A DNA stretch of 64,000 nt from Chitinophagaceae bacterium DXS (GTDB lineage Bacteria; Bacteroidota; Bacteroidia; Chitinophagales; Chitinophagaceae): NCBI GenBank assembly GCA_030345135.1, contig CP128386.1, positions 6,493,623 to 6,557,622 of the forward strand. Direction: 5' to 3'. Shown piece after piece: positions 55,801 to 64,000 of the stretch. Below the pieces are notes generated by a model. It was not told the DNA's origin and searched no databases. It worked only from the letters and a program-made list of their open reading frames with translations. Numbering within the stretch: the first letter of the stretch is position 1; each line of letters begins with the position of its first letter. The position numbers were made by a program, and so were the translations under genes.

Positions 55801-56146
55801 ATTCAATGCCACCTGAGATCCACGGGCCGGCAAGACCAACCAATGCGGGCTTAATCACCTGGTTATAGTATACAAAATCACGATTCTTCACCTTATCAAA
55901 GGCGCGCTGTATCCTTCCACCCAATTCAGGTAAAAGCATGATCTTGAGATATTCGTTTTCAAGGAAAACAGCTGTGTATTCTTGTTCTGTCTTTTCATCC
56001 GAAATTTTTTCAATTACAGGATGCGGATAAACCACACCGCTGCTGCCCTGGTACACTCTTTTTTCCATGAACATGGGGTTCTTCTCAGGTTCTCCTGCTT
56101 TATAGGTTGGTATGGAAACCTTTTCTATCCACGCTTTTACTTCCAT
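52805..56146 (-). CDS. DUF5107 - tetratricopeptide repeat protein
   Basis: A 1113-residue protein without a signal peptide. The N-terminal ~350 residues form a DUF5107-like beta-sandwich similar to galactose-mutarotase folds (ELGGRIQRAFDKV, GGIEFNWPQHHRP, WTWGNGDFGQAWDRNL). The rest is a long series of TPR-like helical repeats (YYEEGLRRSPGDVRCNNALG, YFRKAI, AIGCWEKSVVLNPAFPTAYR). Such proteins occur in Bacteroidota glycan clusters with GalM and alpha-galactosidases; the molecular role is not established. It is in the same transcription unit as galM (4-base overlap). Confidence 0.82.
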   Translation of the reverse strand: MEVKAWIEKVSIPTYKAGEPEKNPMFMEKRVYQGSSGVVYPHPVIEKISDEKTEQEYTAVFLENEYLKIMLLPELGGRIQRAFDKVKNRDFVYYNQVIKPALVGLAGPWISGGIEFNWPQHHRPSTFQPVDFALQSNPDGSKTVWMNEVEVMFRTKGLAGFTLYPGKAYLEIQGKLFNRSAFPQTFLWWANPAVKVNDHYQSVFPPDVYAVFDHGKRDVSDFPIATGTYYKVNYAPGTDISKYSTIPVPTSYMAIRSKYDFIGCYENDTKAGMLHVADHHFSPGKKQWTWGNGDFGQAWDRNLTDEDGPYIELMTGVFTDNQPDFTWLQPNEEKTFTQYFMPYAEIGYIKNATKNALLNMEWQGNTLHIKAYTTAKYPSTTVQIYYKDELQQEWVTDIAPDNIFEAAHKAGTVGKPEDWKVAITDQYGHELVSYQPEFQEEKEIPAAATAAKHPKDIEQIEDLYLNGLHLEQYRHATFNPVDYYEEGLRRSPGDVRCNNALGLLLLRRGQFEKAEPYFRKAIETLTKRNPNPYDGEPYYNLGWSLKLQGKLNDAYDAFYKATWNDAWQHNGFLQLARIASAQQRWNDALQLLEKSLIRNYHSHTARHLKTALQRKAGTTQQTLSFIQESLVIDPFNFGCLFEQYLLLKNFNRTKADGALAQMQSLMRDALNNYLELSLDYAHAGLYDEAIELLSIYAEGKKTISPLVHYYMGWFAFKNNNQQQAVEWCKQAAQQSSALCFPNKIEEVLILQSASKLNPGDAQASYLLGNFWYDKRQYAEAIGCWEKSVVLNPAFPTAYRNLSLAYFNKLQQKEKALTFLEKAFALNVKDARILMELDQLYKIMGRSFDSRLDLLEKHLHLVEERDDLYLERVTLYNNLKQYGKAKELLAGRQFHPWEGGEGKVVGQYLLCHMELAKQAILNGKYQQALDLLKATENYPHNLGEGKLYGSQENDRNYLLGLVYEGLGRKEEALAAFRAATVGISEPAQAIYYNDPQPDKIIYQALAWRQLNEPEKAKQIFERFIQFGEQHLNDSITIDYFAVSLPDMLVFDIDINQRNIIHCKYLIGLGYMGLGDEQKAGSYLSEVLRLDVNHQGAAIHLQMIPFFEQAKSIIG

Positions 56147-56164
56147 ATAAATTTGTGTTTTTTT

Positions 56165-56266
56165 ACCACAGAGGCCACAGAGTTTTTTTCACAGAGTAAC
56201 ACTGTCGGTTATTTTTTCTAAAAATCTCGGTGCAACTCAGTGAAATAACTCCTTTAACTCTGTGGT
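56165..56266. repeat. ACCACAGAG / CTCTGTGGT inverted word arms
   Basis: ACCACAGAGGCCACAGAG with a following TTTTTTTCACAGAG (56165-56196) faces CTCAGTGAAATAACTCCTTT and AACTCTGTGGT (56236-56266). The right arm is the complement of the arm at 32543, so the two loci share one repeat family. Confidence 0.85.
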
Positions 56267-56287
56267 TTGGTTTTTAATTTCTTCAAT

Positions 56288-58474
56288 TTATCGTTGAACA
56301 ATTTTTACCAAGACCGCATTTTCCACCGGAACATTTAAAGAAAAACTGGATTGTTCTTTTTTAATTTGCGCCAGCGTTTGGCCGGTTAAAAAATCCTTCA
56401 GTTCGTAATTACCTTGCTTAATTCCGAGTTCTTTTATTGAAAATTGTTTCGTGTATGGTTGTTTGTTGCTGAAGTTGAACATGGCAAGCATATTGGTGTC
56501 AGCTTTTAAATAGAATGCCATTTGTTGATCTATGCTATCACCATCGGCAAACTGCAGCGGAGTAAAAACTTTTGGATGGGCGAAATAATCACAGAGTGCT
56601 TTATTGTCGAGGTACTTTTTTGCCCTTTCGGCTGCAATTTCCTGCCTGAAATCAGAGCCATCTCCAAGTATGCTGCCCATCACCATCATCGCGTAAAGGC
56701 GTACCTTAATTTCCTTCTCAGTAAGATCCGGATTTTTTTGGAAACTTTTCATAATTGCCACGTCCAGATTTGTGTATGGCCAAAGCGTTCCCTGCATCCA
56801 CCACATGAAAGATCCGGTGGCCAGAGATGCTTCTGTGCTCCCATAATGCGGAAATCCTTTTTGATCATCGCGCAAATGTGAATACACATCTGTTGAGACA
56901 AAACGCGTATGCGCGTATTGATGCGGAAACATGGGCGAAATAGCCTGGGTGATAAAAATATCCGGCCCCATAATGGAATCGATCAGGTGCTTAACCATCT
57001 TCATGCCCCTATTATAGGCTTGCATGCCCGATTTTACAGAACTGTCATAACGGGTAGTAGATTCTAGCGCTCCCGCAGAAAGAAAGTCAATCTTTAGGAA
57101 TTTAGCCTTGATGGCTTTAGCCTTCAATAGAGATTGAATAACAGAAAGCCTTACTGCAGGATGTGTGGGGTCGATAGCATAGGCACCGAAATCGCCCTGC
57201 TTATAAAAAATTGGTCTGCCTTCTTTATCATGCAGCACCACATCGCGAAGAACGGCATCAGAGCCCTTGATTTTGGAGTCCATGGCGTCGCGCCAGGTCC
57301 ACACTGCGAAGGGAATAAAGTAAAAACCCATTTGCTGATTGTTCTTTGCGCCATGCTCTCCGATTGATTTTAAGACTTCTGTACTATAAATCTTCTGATC
57401 ATAAGAGTCGATACTGAGTACAGGTTTATGGCTATTTAAATTGGTTAATGATGCAATGAAGTCGGAGATCTTCAATACATCACCCGGTTGCATAATATTT
57501 CTCGCTCCTAAAACATCTTCCACGCCAAAACTGTTCCAGTACATAGGCGCTTCGCCTTTCCATTGCAGACTTCCATTGAATTGTACGTTGGCTTCGCCGT
57601 AACCGCGGAACGCTGTACGCACATCCTTATTGCTGCAGATGTAGATAGTTGGTGATGAAACAGTAGGGCCCTGCATCATACCATGCGGTACAAGATCATG
57701 GGTGCCGTCGTAGCCGCCGTATAGGGGCGGAAGTGATTTATTGTCAGCCGTTGCTGCACCGCCATAAATCAACAAAGAGTCAAGCGTTCCGGCGGCAGTG
57801 CCTGTTTTGTATACAATGCCTGTTTTCCAGAAATCATGTTCAATGCTTCCGGCTACTATGCCGTTCATGTTGTTGTTGTCATACACCGCAAACAGTTCGT
57901 AGCCAGTGCCGGATGCGTTGGGCCATTTTCTTGAGACAGAACCAACCCAATTATCATTATCGAACGGCACATCCAATAAACGGGGATCTGTGCTTTGAAT
58001 TTGAAATTTTCCAACGTGTGATGGCAATATTGCTACAGGCGAAATATTGCGCGTTGCTATATAGTGGTCTTTGCCGGCTTTAGCTTCTACACTGACCAGC
58101 AGCATTGGACTATTTTCAAATACCTTAATGTGTTGAATTAGACTGATGTTGTCTTTACTTCCGTTGTGTGTTATGTCTATATGTAATCCCTTTCCGTTCT
58201 TTTCATTTACCTCTTGTGAACTAACGGTATGCTTTGGGAAGTTGTCAGAAAAAAGCATTCCTTTTACACTGTCTTCAACATACGCGACAGTATTATGCAG
58301 ATTGATGTTGTTATCAAAACGATAACTGATCTTACCGTTTTTCGTATTGACAATAATCTTTGCGGATCCATTCGAAATAACGGTGCTGTCTTTATACTGC
58401 TTTATTGATTGAGCATGTAGCGTACACTGCGACAGCGCAGCAAACGCAACAAAGACAAATTTTTTGTATGCCAT
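56288..58474 (-). CDS. Clan GH-D (alpha-galactosidase-like) glycoside hydrolase, secreted
   Basis: A 728-residue protein with a signal peptide (FVFVAFAALSQCTLHAQ). An N-terminal beta-sandwich of about 280 residues is followed by a TIM barrel with AVWTWRDAMDSK, AKFLKIDFLSAGALE (Asp at the position of the GH-D nucleophile) and FITQAISPMFPHQYAHTRF. A C-terminal beta domain closes the chain. It differs from classical GH36 (no KWDxN). The exact family is uncertain: alpha-galactosidase is most likely from context and order, but other alpha-glycosides are possible. It starts 19 bases after the GH36 stop. Confidence 0.65.
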   Translation of the reverse strand: MAYKKFVFVAFAALSQCTLHAQSIKQYKDSTVISNGSAKIIVNTKNGKISYRFDNNINLHNTVAYVEDSVKGMLFSDNFPKHTVSSQEVNEKNGKGLHIDITHNGSKDNISLIQHIKVFENSPMLLVSVEAKAGKDHYIATRNISPVAILPSHVGKFQIQSTDPRLLDVPFDNDNWVGSVSRKWPNASGTGYELFAVYDNNNMNGIVAGSIEHDFWKTGIVYKTGTAAGTLDSLLIYGGAATADNKSLPPLYGGYDGTHDLVPHGMMQGPTVSSPTIYICSNKDVRTAFRGYGEANVQFNGSLQWKGEAPMYWNSFGVEDVLGARNIMQPGDVLKISDFIASLTNLNSHKPVLSIDSYDQKIYSTEVLKSIGEHGAKNNQQMGFYFIPFAVWTWRDAMDSKIKGSDAVLRDVVLHDKEGRPIFYKQGDFGAYAIDPTHPAVRLSVIQSLLKAKAIKAKFLKIDFLSAGALESTTRYDSSVKSGMQAYNRGMKMVKHLIDSIMGPDIFITQAISPMFPHQYAHTRFVSTDVYSHLRDDQKGFPHYGSTEASLATGSFMWWMQGTLWPYTNLDVAIMKSFQKNPDLTEKEIKVRLYAMMVMGSILGDGSDFRQEIAAERAKKYLDNKALCDYFAHPKVFTPLQFADGDSIDQQMAFYLKADTNMLAMFNFSNKQPYTKQFSIKELGIKQGNYELKDFLTGQTLAQIKKEQSSFSLNVPVENAVLVKIVQR

Positions 58475-58493
58475 CTTCTTTGTTTAAGCTGAA

Positions 58494-60668
58494 TTATTGT
58501 TGTGTGAGTTCTATTACTGCGCTTTCAAATTCATTGTACATGTTGAATGCGAGACCGTGCGTCATCAGAAAATCACCTGAAAAAGATTTTCCTTCATAGT
58601 CATTGAGTCTACTGAAGCTGCCTTTGTTTAGTTCTGCAATCTTATACATGGCATCTTTTTTCAAACCTTTCAGGTATAAAACAGATTTATCGCCATAGAT
58701 ACTTTTGTGCAGCAGATAAGAAAATACTATGGCCTTATCCTGTTTTTCTGTTACATACATCTGGGCAGTTCTGTCTGAAGTATATGGCGACAATAAACGG
58801 TACAAATCCCCATGTAGCACAACGTCGCGAATACTGTTTTTGTAAGTTTGAATTGCCTTCTTTGAAAATATTTTTTCATCTTCCGTCATTTGCATCGGCT
58901 GAAGATCCATTCCCAACTTGCCTGTCATGGCAACATCAAACCGGAACTTCAGCGGCGTTGTTCTTCCGGTAATATGATTCGGTGTGACAGATACGTGTGA
59001 AGCAAGTCCAACCGCCGGGAAGAAATGCAATAATCCCCATTGGATCTTTATTCTATCTAATGCATCTGTATTATCGCTTGGCCAGTATTCCTGGAAGTAA
59101 GGCATTGTTGCATAATCCATTCTGCCGCCACCGCCTGAACACACCATCATTGTAACAGAAGGGAAATTCTTTCTTACTTTTTCCATGATGCGGATGATGG
59201 CGCGGGAGTAATCGATAAATAGATGCGATTGTTTATCCTTGCCGAGATATGCAGAGCCAGGATTTGTAACATAGCGGTTGCAATCCCATTTAATATAACT
59301 AATGCCTTTGTTTTCACGTAAAAGGTTATCAATGCAGCCATATACATATGCTTCTACTTTTGGATTGGCTAAGTCAAGAATTAGCTGATTGCGTTGCGGA
59401 TCGATAACCCTGTTTGGTGCACTAATCGCCCAGTCGGGATGCTTTTCATATAATTCGCTTTTAGGGTTTACCATTTCGGGTTCTATCCAGATGCCGAATT
59501 TTAAATTATTCTTTTGGCATTGTTCTGTAAGATATGAAATGCCATGTGGCAATTTCTTTTTGTTTACTTCCCAATCTCCAAGCCCTGCATCATCATTGTT
59601 GCGTGGGTATTTGTTGCCGAACCAGCCATCGTCAAGCAGAAAAAGATCGAATCCCATGTTGCCTGCTTCTTTGATGATGTCTGTAAGTTTTTGTTCATCG
59701 AAATTAAAATAGGTTGCTTCCCAATTATTCAATAATACGTCACGGCTACCATAACCATCGGTAATGCCATACTTTCTTGCCCACCTGTGAAAGCGCCTGG
59801 TTATTTCCCCCGCTCCGTTCATTGTATATGTGTGCAGGAATGATGCGGTTTTAAAAGTATCATTTGTAGCAATTGTGTATTGTGAAGCGTAAGGATTTAT
59901 TCCGCTTACAACATGCAGTTTTTTATCCTGATCGACATCAAACTTCAATTGCCAGCTGCCTGGCCAGGCGAGCGTTCCGCCAATTGCTTCTCCGGTTTCC
60001 TCAGCCAGTTGCTGATTAAGAGAAAGCAAAAAAGATGGATTAGAATGCTGGTTGCTGCGTACACCAAGTTTGGAATCAATAATCTTTGTTCCTTCATGCA
60101 ACGGCTCTTCAATCATATTAAACTCTTTCGCCCAATCGCCATAATAATAAGAGAGATAATATGATTGAGATTGGAACGAAAGATCTGCAGAAGCAAAATC
60201 GAACAACGTTACCGGTGCTTTTTCTTTGTTGATGATTTCAGTCCATTGCTCGATGATATTTTCATCTAGGTATGCCTTGTAGTTGAGCACAACATTGGTA
60301 GCATAGTAGCTGTCGCTCAAAATAATCTTAGTAAGTGTTGTATTGGCGCCGGATTGCGAAATTGCATGTGATTTATAAACCAGGTTAGTTGTTGTGTTGC
60401 CATCATTGTGAGTAAGCCTCAATGCTACATTTTCAGCATACCGGCCGTAACTCGTGTAGGCATCGTTGCCTGAGGCTGTTAAGTCTTTCAGAAAATCTGT
60501 ATTGATCTGTTTGCCGTAGTAAACTTGTTTGAGATGGCCATCTTTATCTACGCCCAGAAGCAGCATATTTTCCTTCGTGTCAATCTTAATAGTCTGTACA
60601 TACTGTGCAAAAAGACTATTTATGCTAAAAACAATACAAGCAAGAACAAAGGGCAACCGGTAAGGCAT
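58494..60668 (-). CDS. GH36 alpha-galactosidase, secreted
   Basis: A 724-residue protein from the ATG at 60668, which opens a signal peptide (PYRLPFVLACIVFSINSLFA). GH36 signatures: LFLLDDGWFG near 343-352, FGIWIEPEMVNP near 391-402, YIKWDCNRY with the nucleophile Asp462, and WPSDNTDALDRI with the acid/base Asp532. It removes alpha-1,6-linked galactose from raffinose-type or galactomannan oligosaccharides. It is the first gene of the minus-strand cluster, divergent from the AraC gene, with a 130-base control region between. Confidence 0.94.
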   Translation of the reverse strand: MPYRLPFVLACIVFSINSLFAQYVQTIKIDTKENMLLLGVDKDGHLKQVYYGKQINTDFLKDLTASGNDAYTSYGRYAENVALRLTHNDGNTTTNLVYKSHAISQSGANTTLTKIILSDSYYATNVVLNYKAYLDENIIEQWTEIINKEKAPVTLFDFASADLSFQSQSYYLSYYYGDWAKEFNMIEEPLHEGTKIIDSKLGVRSNQHSNPSFLLSLNQQLAEETGEAIGGTLAWPGSWQLKFDVDQDKKLHVVSGINPYASQYTIATNDTFKTASFLHTYTMNGAGEITRRFHRWARKYGITDGYGSRDVLLNNWEATYFNFDEQKLTDIIKEAGNMGFDLFLLDDGWFGNKYPRNNDDAGLGDWEVNKKKLPHGISYLTEQCQKNNLKFGIWIEPEMVNPKSELYEKHPDWAISAPNRVIDPQRNQLILDLANPKVEAYVYGCIDNLLRENKGISYIKWDCNRYVTNPGSAYLGKDKQSHLFIDYSRAIIRIMEKVRKNFPSVTMMVCSGGGGRMDYATMPYFQEYWPSDNTDALDRIKIQWGLLHFFPAVGLASHVSVTPNHITGRTTPLKFRFDVAMTGKLGMDLQPMQMTEDEKIFSKKAIQTYKNSIRDVVLHGDLYRLLSPYTSDRTAQMYVTEKQDKAIVFSYLLHKSIYGDKSVLYLKGLKKDAMYKIAELNKGSFSRLNDYEGKSFSGDFLMTHGLAFNMYNEFESAVIELTQQ

Positions 60669-60798
60669 AACAATCGTTTTAATGTTAGTTAAACTTATTG
60701 TCAAATGTCGCCGATGTACACAGAATAAAGAATGGGTTATTTTACGAAAAGGATGGATTATTTTATTCTTTTTTAAATTGCATTAAAACCGGCGTTAA

Positions 60799-61692
60799 AT
60801 GAAAAGAACGGCGCTAAGAAAACGAGAAGGATTCGAAGGACAGCTTCTGATTGTGCTTCCAAAGAAAATTGTATCCGACTTTCTAACAAAAGATCCAATT
60901 ACCAGGCAGGTGTATATTACAGATATAGGATATTACCCAAAGGCCTATGGGCACTACGTTGAACGGCCGGCCGGGGTAGGACAGAACATCCTGATCTATT
61001 GTGTGGAGGGGAATGGTTGGGTAGAGATTAATAAAAAGAAAGTGGAAATAGCTCCTTCACAGTTTACTGTTATTCCGGCAAATATGTCGCACAAGTATGG
61101 TGCGAGTGAAAATGAACCATGGACAATATACTGGATACATTTTAAAGGGGATGTTTCAGCTGCCATAGTAGATCTTATTATGGAAGGATCGAAAAAATTA
61201 AGGCCGAGACTATCTTATAATGAAAATCGCATCAAGCTTTTCCAGGAGATCTATAGCAATTTGGAGAATGGTTATAGTGATGATAACCTGCGTTATGTGA
61301 ATATGATCTTCTATCATTTTCTTTCATCCATTGCTTATGAGGATAAATTTAATAATGCTGCAAAAACAGAAGAAGATGATATTATAGCAAATACTATTCA
61401 GCTCATGCAAAAGAAGCTGCATACAGTTTTTGCACTGGACGATTTCGCGCGTATGGCCAATCTTTCCACGTCGCATTTTTCCGCTGTATTCCGCAAAAAG
61501 ACTGGCTATGCGCCGATTGAATACTACAATCATTTGAAGGTGCAGAAGGCTTGCCAGTACTTATCATTTTCTACTAGTAGTGTTAAGGAGATTGCGTATA
61601 ATCTCGGCATAGATGATCCTTATTATTTTTCGAGAATGTTTACGAAGTTGATGGGCGTATCGCCGAGTGAGTATAGAAATAAAACAACGTAG
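60799..61692 (+). CDS. AraC-family transcriptional regulator
   Basis: A 297-residue protein with an N-terminal cupin-type ligand-binding domain (GQNILIYCVEGNGWVEI, FTVIPANMSHKY) and two C-terminal helix-turn-helix motifs (LDDFARMANLSTSHFSAVFR; VKEIAYNLGIDDPYYFSRMF) ending with GVSPSEYR. It is divergent from the GH36 gene, so it is probably the sugar-sensing activator of the alpha-galactoside cluster. It may also control the SusC gene downstream. Confidence 0.93.
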   Translation: MKRTALRKREGFEGQLLIVLPKKIVSDFLTKDPITRQVYITDIGYYPKAYGHYVERPAGVGQNILIYCVEGNGWVEINKKKVEIAPSQFTVIPANMSHKYGASENEPWTIYWIHFKGDVSAAIVDLIMEGSKKLRPRLSYNENRIKLFQEIYSNLENGYSDDNLRYVNMIFYHFLSSIAYEDKFNNAAKTEEDDIIANTIQLMQKKLHTVFALDDFARMANLSTSHFSAVFRKKTGYAPIEYYNHLKVQKACQYLSFSTSSVKEIAYNLGIDDPYYFSRMFTKLMGVSPSEYRNKTT

Positions 61693-61945
61693 GATGTAAG
61701 ATGTCAGATGTACGATGTTAGATGTTGTGCTGTCTTACAATTTGTAATGCTATCACATCATGCATAACTTGTCCTACATCTTGAAGATGTAGGACAAGTT
61801 ATGCATACGGTTTGTTCCGCTTCCGGCAAGCCTTGCAGAGATTGATAGATTCGCAAAAACATCGCACTGTTACACCTGAGTACTTCGTAACTCATACTTT
61901 GTACTTGCAATCACATCGTACATCTAACATCGTACACCGTACATT
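61693..61945. repeat. GTACGATGTTAGATGT / ACATCTAACATCGTAC arms around a 47-bp palindrome
   Basis: Words such as GATGTACGATGTTAGATG (about 61705-61725) face their complement (ACATCTAACATCGTACACC, about 61918-61937). Between them sit the palindrome at 61760-61806 and GAGTACTTCGTAACTCATAC words related to those at 9483-9515. Confidence 0.88.
61760..61806. repeat. 47-bp perfect palindrome
   Basis: Left arm ATGCATAACTTGTCCTACAT plus CTT (61760-61782) and its exact complement (61784-61806) are separated by one base. It lacks a T tract. The inner TGTCCTAC/GTAGGACA resembles the REP motif GTCCTACGGAC at the RAYT locus. Confidence 0.95.
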
Positions 61946-62212
61946 TCTATCATAAAATAATCCATCCTATTCATAAGATTATCTATTTTTTGAAGACTGC
62001 ATGCAATCTAATTTGCATCATAATAATTACTCTTTAACAGGAAGGTAATTAGCATGATTGCCATATGATATTGCTGAGCCAATTCAATTATATCCCGTCA
62101 TCTAAATAACTATCCTGCTGAGCTATCATGTAATTGTCCATCAAAAACCAGATGTTGTTATGATGTAATCATCTGTGCCTGATCCTTCTTTTAAAAATCA
62201 TAACCAGTCATT
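61946..62212 (+). promoter_or_regulatory. Leader of the SusC gene; no clear box
   Basis: AT-rich 5' region of the TonB receptor gene with no open frame. No TAnnTTTG box or strong hairpin was recognised. Confidence 0.4.
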
Positions 62213-64000
62213 ATGAAAAGTAGATTATTGCTTATGCTATTGTTGTGCCTGCCATCGATGTACCTGATGGCACAGACCACAACTACCATCAATGGAAAAA
62301 TCATTGACAAAAAAAATGGAGCACCTGTTCCGGGTGCAATGATTTCACTGAAATCAAATCCCAAAAAAATTACCACATCCAATGAAGCTGGACAGTTCAC
62401 AATTGACGTCCCTTCACAGTCAGAAACATTATTGATTCATTCAATCGGCTACAAAGACCAGGAAGTTCCTGCAGGTGATGGCTCCGCACTTACTGTTAGT
62501 CTTGAACCGGGCGACAACGGCAGTCTTGAAGAAGTTGTTGTTGTGGGTGTTGTAATGAAGAAAAAGGACTTGACCGGTGCAGTTTCTTCTATCAATTCAG
62601 ATAAGATTGCGCAAACACCTACCACAAGTATCAACCAGGCTATGCAAGGCAAAATGCCTGGGGCACGCATCGTGTCTAATCCTACTCCTGGTGCAGATGC
62701 ATCTATTAAAATCCGCGGTAACAACTCCATCCAGTTTGGCACTAATCCAATATTTGTTGTGGACGGAACAATCATTGATGGCAACTTCAATACATTAAAT
62801 CCTGACGACATTGCTTCTGTGGAAGTATTAAAAGACGCTTCCGCGACAGCTATTTACGGTTCAAGAGGTGCCAATGGTGTTGTACTTGTAACAACAAAAA
62901 AAGGAAAGAAGGGCGTTGGGAACATTTCATTTAACAGTTGGGTTGGATGGCAGTGGTTCAGCAAAAAGATGGACCTGATGAATGCACACGATTTGTATAA
63001 TCTACGTGTTGATGCTTATGCCAATAAATACATGGAAGAAAATCCGAATGGCGACAGACAGAAATATATTGATGCAATTACCAGCGATACCGGAAATGTT
63101 TTTGCTGCGTATGAACAACAAACTTATAAAGAAGGCAAATCATATGATTGGTTAAAGCCTGTAACGCAGAGTGGTGTACAGCAAAATTATACACTTAGTT
63201 TCTCTGGTGGTTCCGATAAAGGAACTTACCTGGTAAGCCTTAATTACACTGATCAGAAAGGGTTGATAAAAACATCCGACTACAAACGTTTTGGTGGAAG
63301 GGTAAACGTTGAACAGAATGTAAAGTCATGGCTAAAGATTGGTACAAACACAAGCTTTATCCGTTCTACGAATGATGTACCAAGTGGCGATGTGTTTAAC
63401 ATGGCCATCAATGCAAACCCGTTGTTACCGATAAACGATACGATGCAATACCTGAAGTGGGCGGACATCACTGATCAGGGTTGGTATAATCCTATCAAGA
63501 GTCTTTCGCTTATCAGCAACAACAATATGAACAGGCTGATCTCGTCTAACTATATCAGCCTTAATCCTGTTAAGTATCTGACTATCCGTTCTACTTTGTC
63601 CGCAGATATAATGGATCAGCAGAACTATTCTTATGTGCCTATCGGAACAGGACAGGATACACGCGGAAGCAACCACGGTAGTGCAACGCATTACAAGGCT
63701 GAAACGTATAGCTGGCAATGGGATAACACAGCATCTTATAGCAGGTATTTCGGAAGGAGCTCTGTAAATGCGATGGTGGGTGCATCTCTGCAACAGAAGA
63801 ATTCTAACTACAACCAGGTAAATGCATATGGATTTCCCAGCAATGATTTCACTTACATGAATCTTGGTGCGGCTTATTCAAGGGATAAATTTAGTCTGGG
63901 TTCTGGCTTTGTAACGAACACTTTGGCTTCTTATCTTGGCCGTGTTGATTACTCTTTCGATAACAAATATTTCGCGACAGCTACATTGCGTTATGATGGT
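62213..64000 (+). CDS. susC: SusC/RagA-family TonB-linked outer membrane receptor (3' end outside window)
   Basis: The frame is open for 596 codons to the window edge. It begins with a signal peptide (KSRLLLMLLLCLPSMYLMAQ) and continues with a carboxypeptidase-D-like regulatory domain (GKIIDKKNGAPVPGAMISL). The TonB-box region is LEEVVVVGVVMKKKDLTGAV, variant of the usual LDEVVVVGYG. The plug domain has IRGNNSIQFGTNPIFVVDG and VLKDASATAIYGSRGANGVV, then barrel strands. SusC proteins import oligosaccharides with a SusD lipoprotein, which should follow right of the window. It probably serves the adjacent alpha-galactoside/fucoside cluster. Confidence 0.93.
   Translation, partial: MKSRLLLMLLLCLPSMYLMAQTTTTINGKIIDKKNGAPVPGAMISLKSNPKKITTSNEAGQFTIDVPSQSETLLIHSIGYKDQEVPAGDGSALTVSLEPGDNGSLEEVVVVGVVMKKKDLTGAVSSINSDKIAQTPTTSINQAMQGKMPGARIVSNPTPGADASIKIRGNNSIQFGTNPIFVVDGTIIDGNFNTLNPDDIASVEVLKDASATAIYGSRGANGVVLVTTKKGKKGVGNISFNSWVGWQWFSKKMDLMNAHDLYNLRVDAYANKYMEENPNGDRQKYIDAITSDTGNVFAAYEQQTYKEGKSYDWLKPVTQSGVQQNYTLSFSGGSDKGTYLVSLNYTDQKGLIKTSDYKRFGGRVNVEQNVKSWLKIGTNTSFIRSTNDVPSGDVFNMAINANPLLPINDTMQYLKWADITDQGWYNPIKSLSLISNNNMNRLISSNYISLNPVKYLTIRSTLSADIMDQQNYSYVPIGTGQDTRGSNHGSATHYKAETYSWQWDNTASYSRYFGRSSVNAMVGASLQQKNSNYNQVNAYGFPSNDFTYMNLGAAYSRDKFSLGSGFVTNTLASYLGRVDYSFDNKYFATATLRYDG

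Overview
The window looks like a chromosomal segment of a Bacteroidota bacterium, most likely Chitinophagaceae. Three things point there: the gene order nadK - DUF6089 barrel - uppS - bamA - ompH - ompH - murI, the SusC-type TonB receptor at the right edge, and promoter -7 boxes of the TAnnTTTG type (for example ahead of rpmH). Family-level placement is inference from gene content. No rRNA, tRNA or CRISPR array was recognised.

Region 1 (1-13.7 kb) is housekeeping. It holds the end of an Omp85-like barrel, NAD kinase, undecaprenyl diphosphate synthase, BamA, three OmpH/Skp-like chaperones (two are a recent tandem duplication that includes the terminator), glutamate racemase, a GH20-like enzyme, rpmH-rnpA-yidD, a lipoprotein and a Mn-type superoxide dismutase.

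Region 2 (14-45 kb) is the most striking part: a dispersed but coherent gene set for oxidative (3-keto-sugar) glycan breakdown. A minus-strand operon (20.7 to 16.2 kb) encodes a Gfo/Idh/MocA oxidoreductase, a TIM-barrel sugar isomerase, two lipoprotein cytochromes c and a DUF1080 protein. A divergent plus-strand series encodes an MFS transporter, a Tat-exported isomerase, four GMC flavoprotein dehydrogenases and the Tat-signal gluconate 2-dehydrogenase subunit-3 protein. Further right are a Tat-exported Gfo/Idh/MocA plus DUF1080 lipoprotein pair, another Tat-exported isomerase and another exported Gfo/Idh/MocA. All four GMC proteins carry a C-x5-C-x3-C motif like the 3Fe-4S cluster of FAD-dependent glucose dehydrogenase. 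This suggests electrons pass from sugar C3 through FAD and the Fe-S cluster to the lipoprotein cytochromes, with DUF1080 proteins cleaving the 3-keto-glycosides.

Region 3 (46-64 kb) is a conventional glycan locus: GH95, sugar/H+ symporter, aldose 1-epimerase, a DUF5107-TPR protein and two clan GH-D (alpha-galactosidase-like) enzymes. All are on the minus strand, divergent from an AraC regulator and followed by a SusC receptor that runs off the window. A GH9-CE4 fusion, a glutathione peroxidase and an orphan Hcp tube protein lie between regions 2 and 3.

The intergenic DNA is unusual. Many gaps are filled with degenerate short-word repeats (several distinct word families), often as inverted arms next to a stop codon and the following start codon. 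A RAYT-type tyrosine transposase sits inside an array of REP palindromes. The first 33 codons of the fourth GMC gene, with its upstream repeat arms, are present three times in 263-bp steps. A four-copy 80-bp tandem repeat and a 47-bp perfect palindrome add to this.
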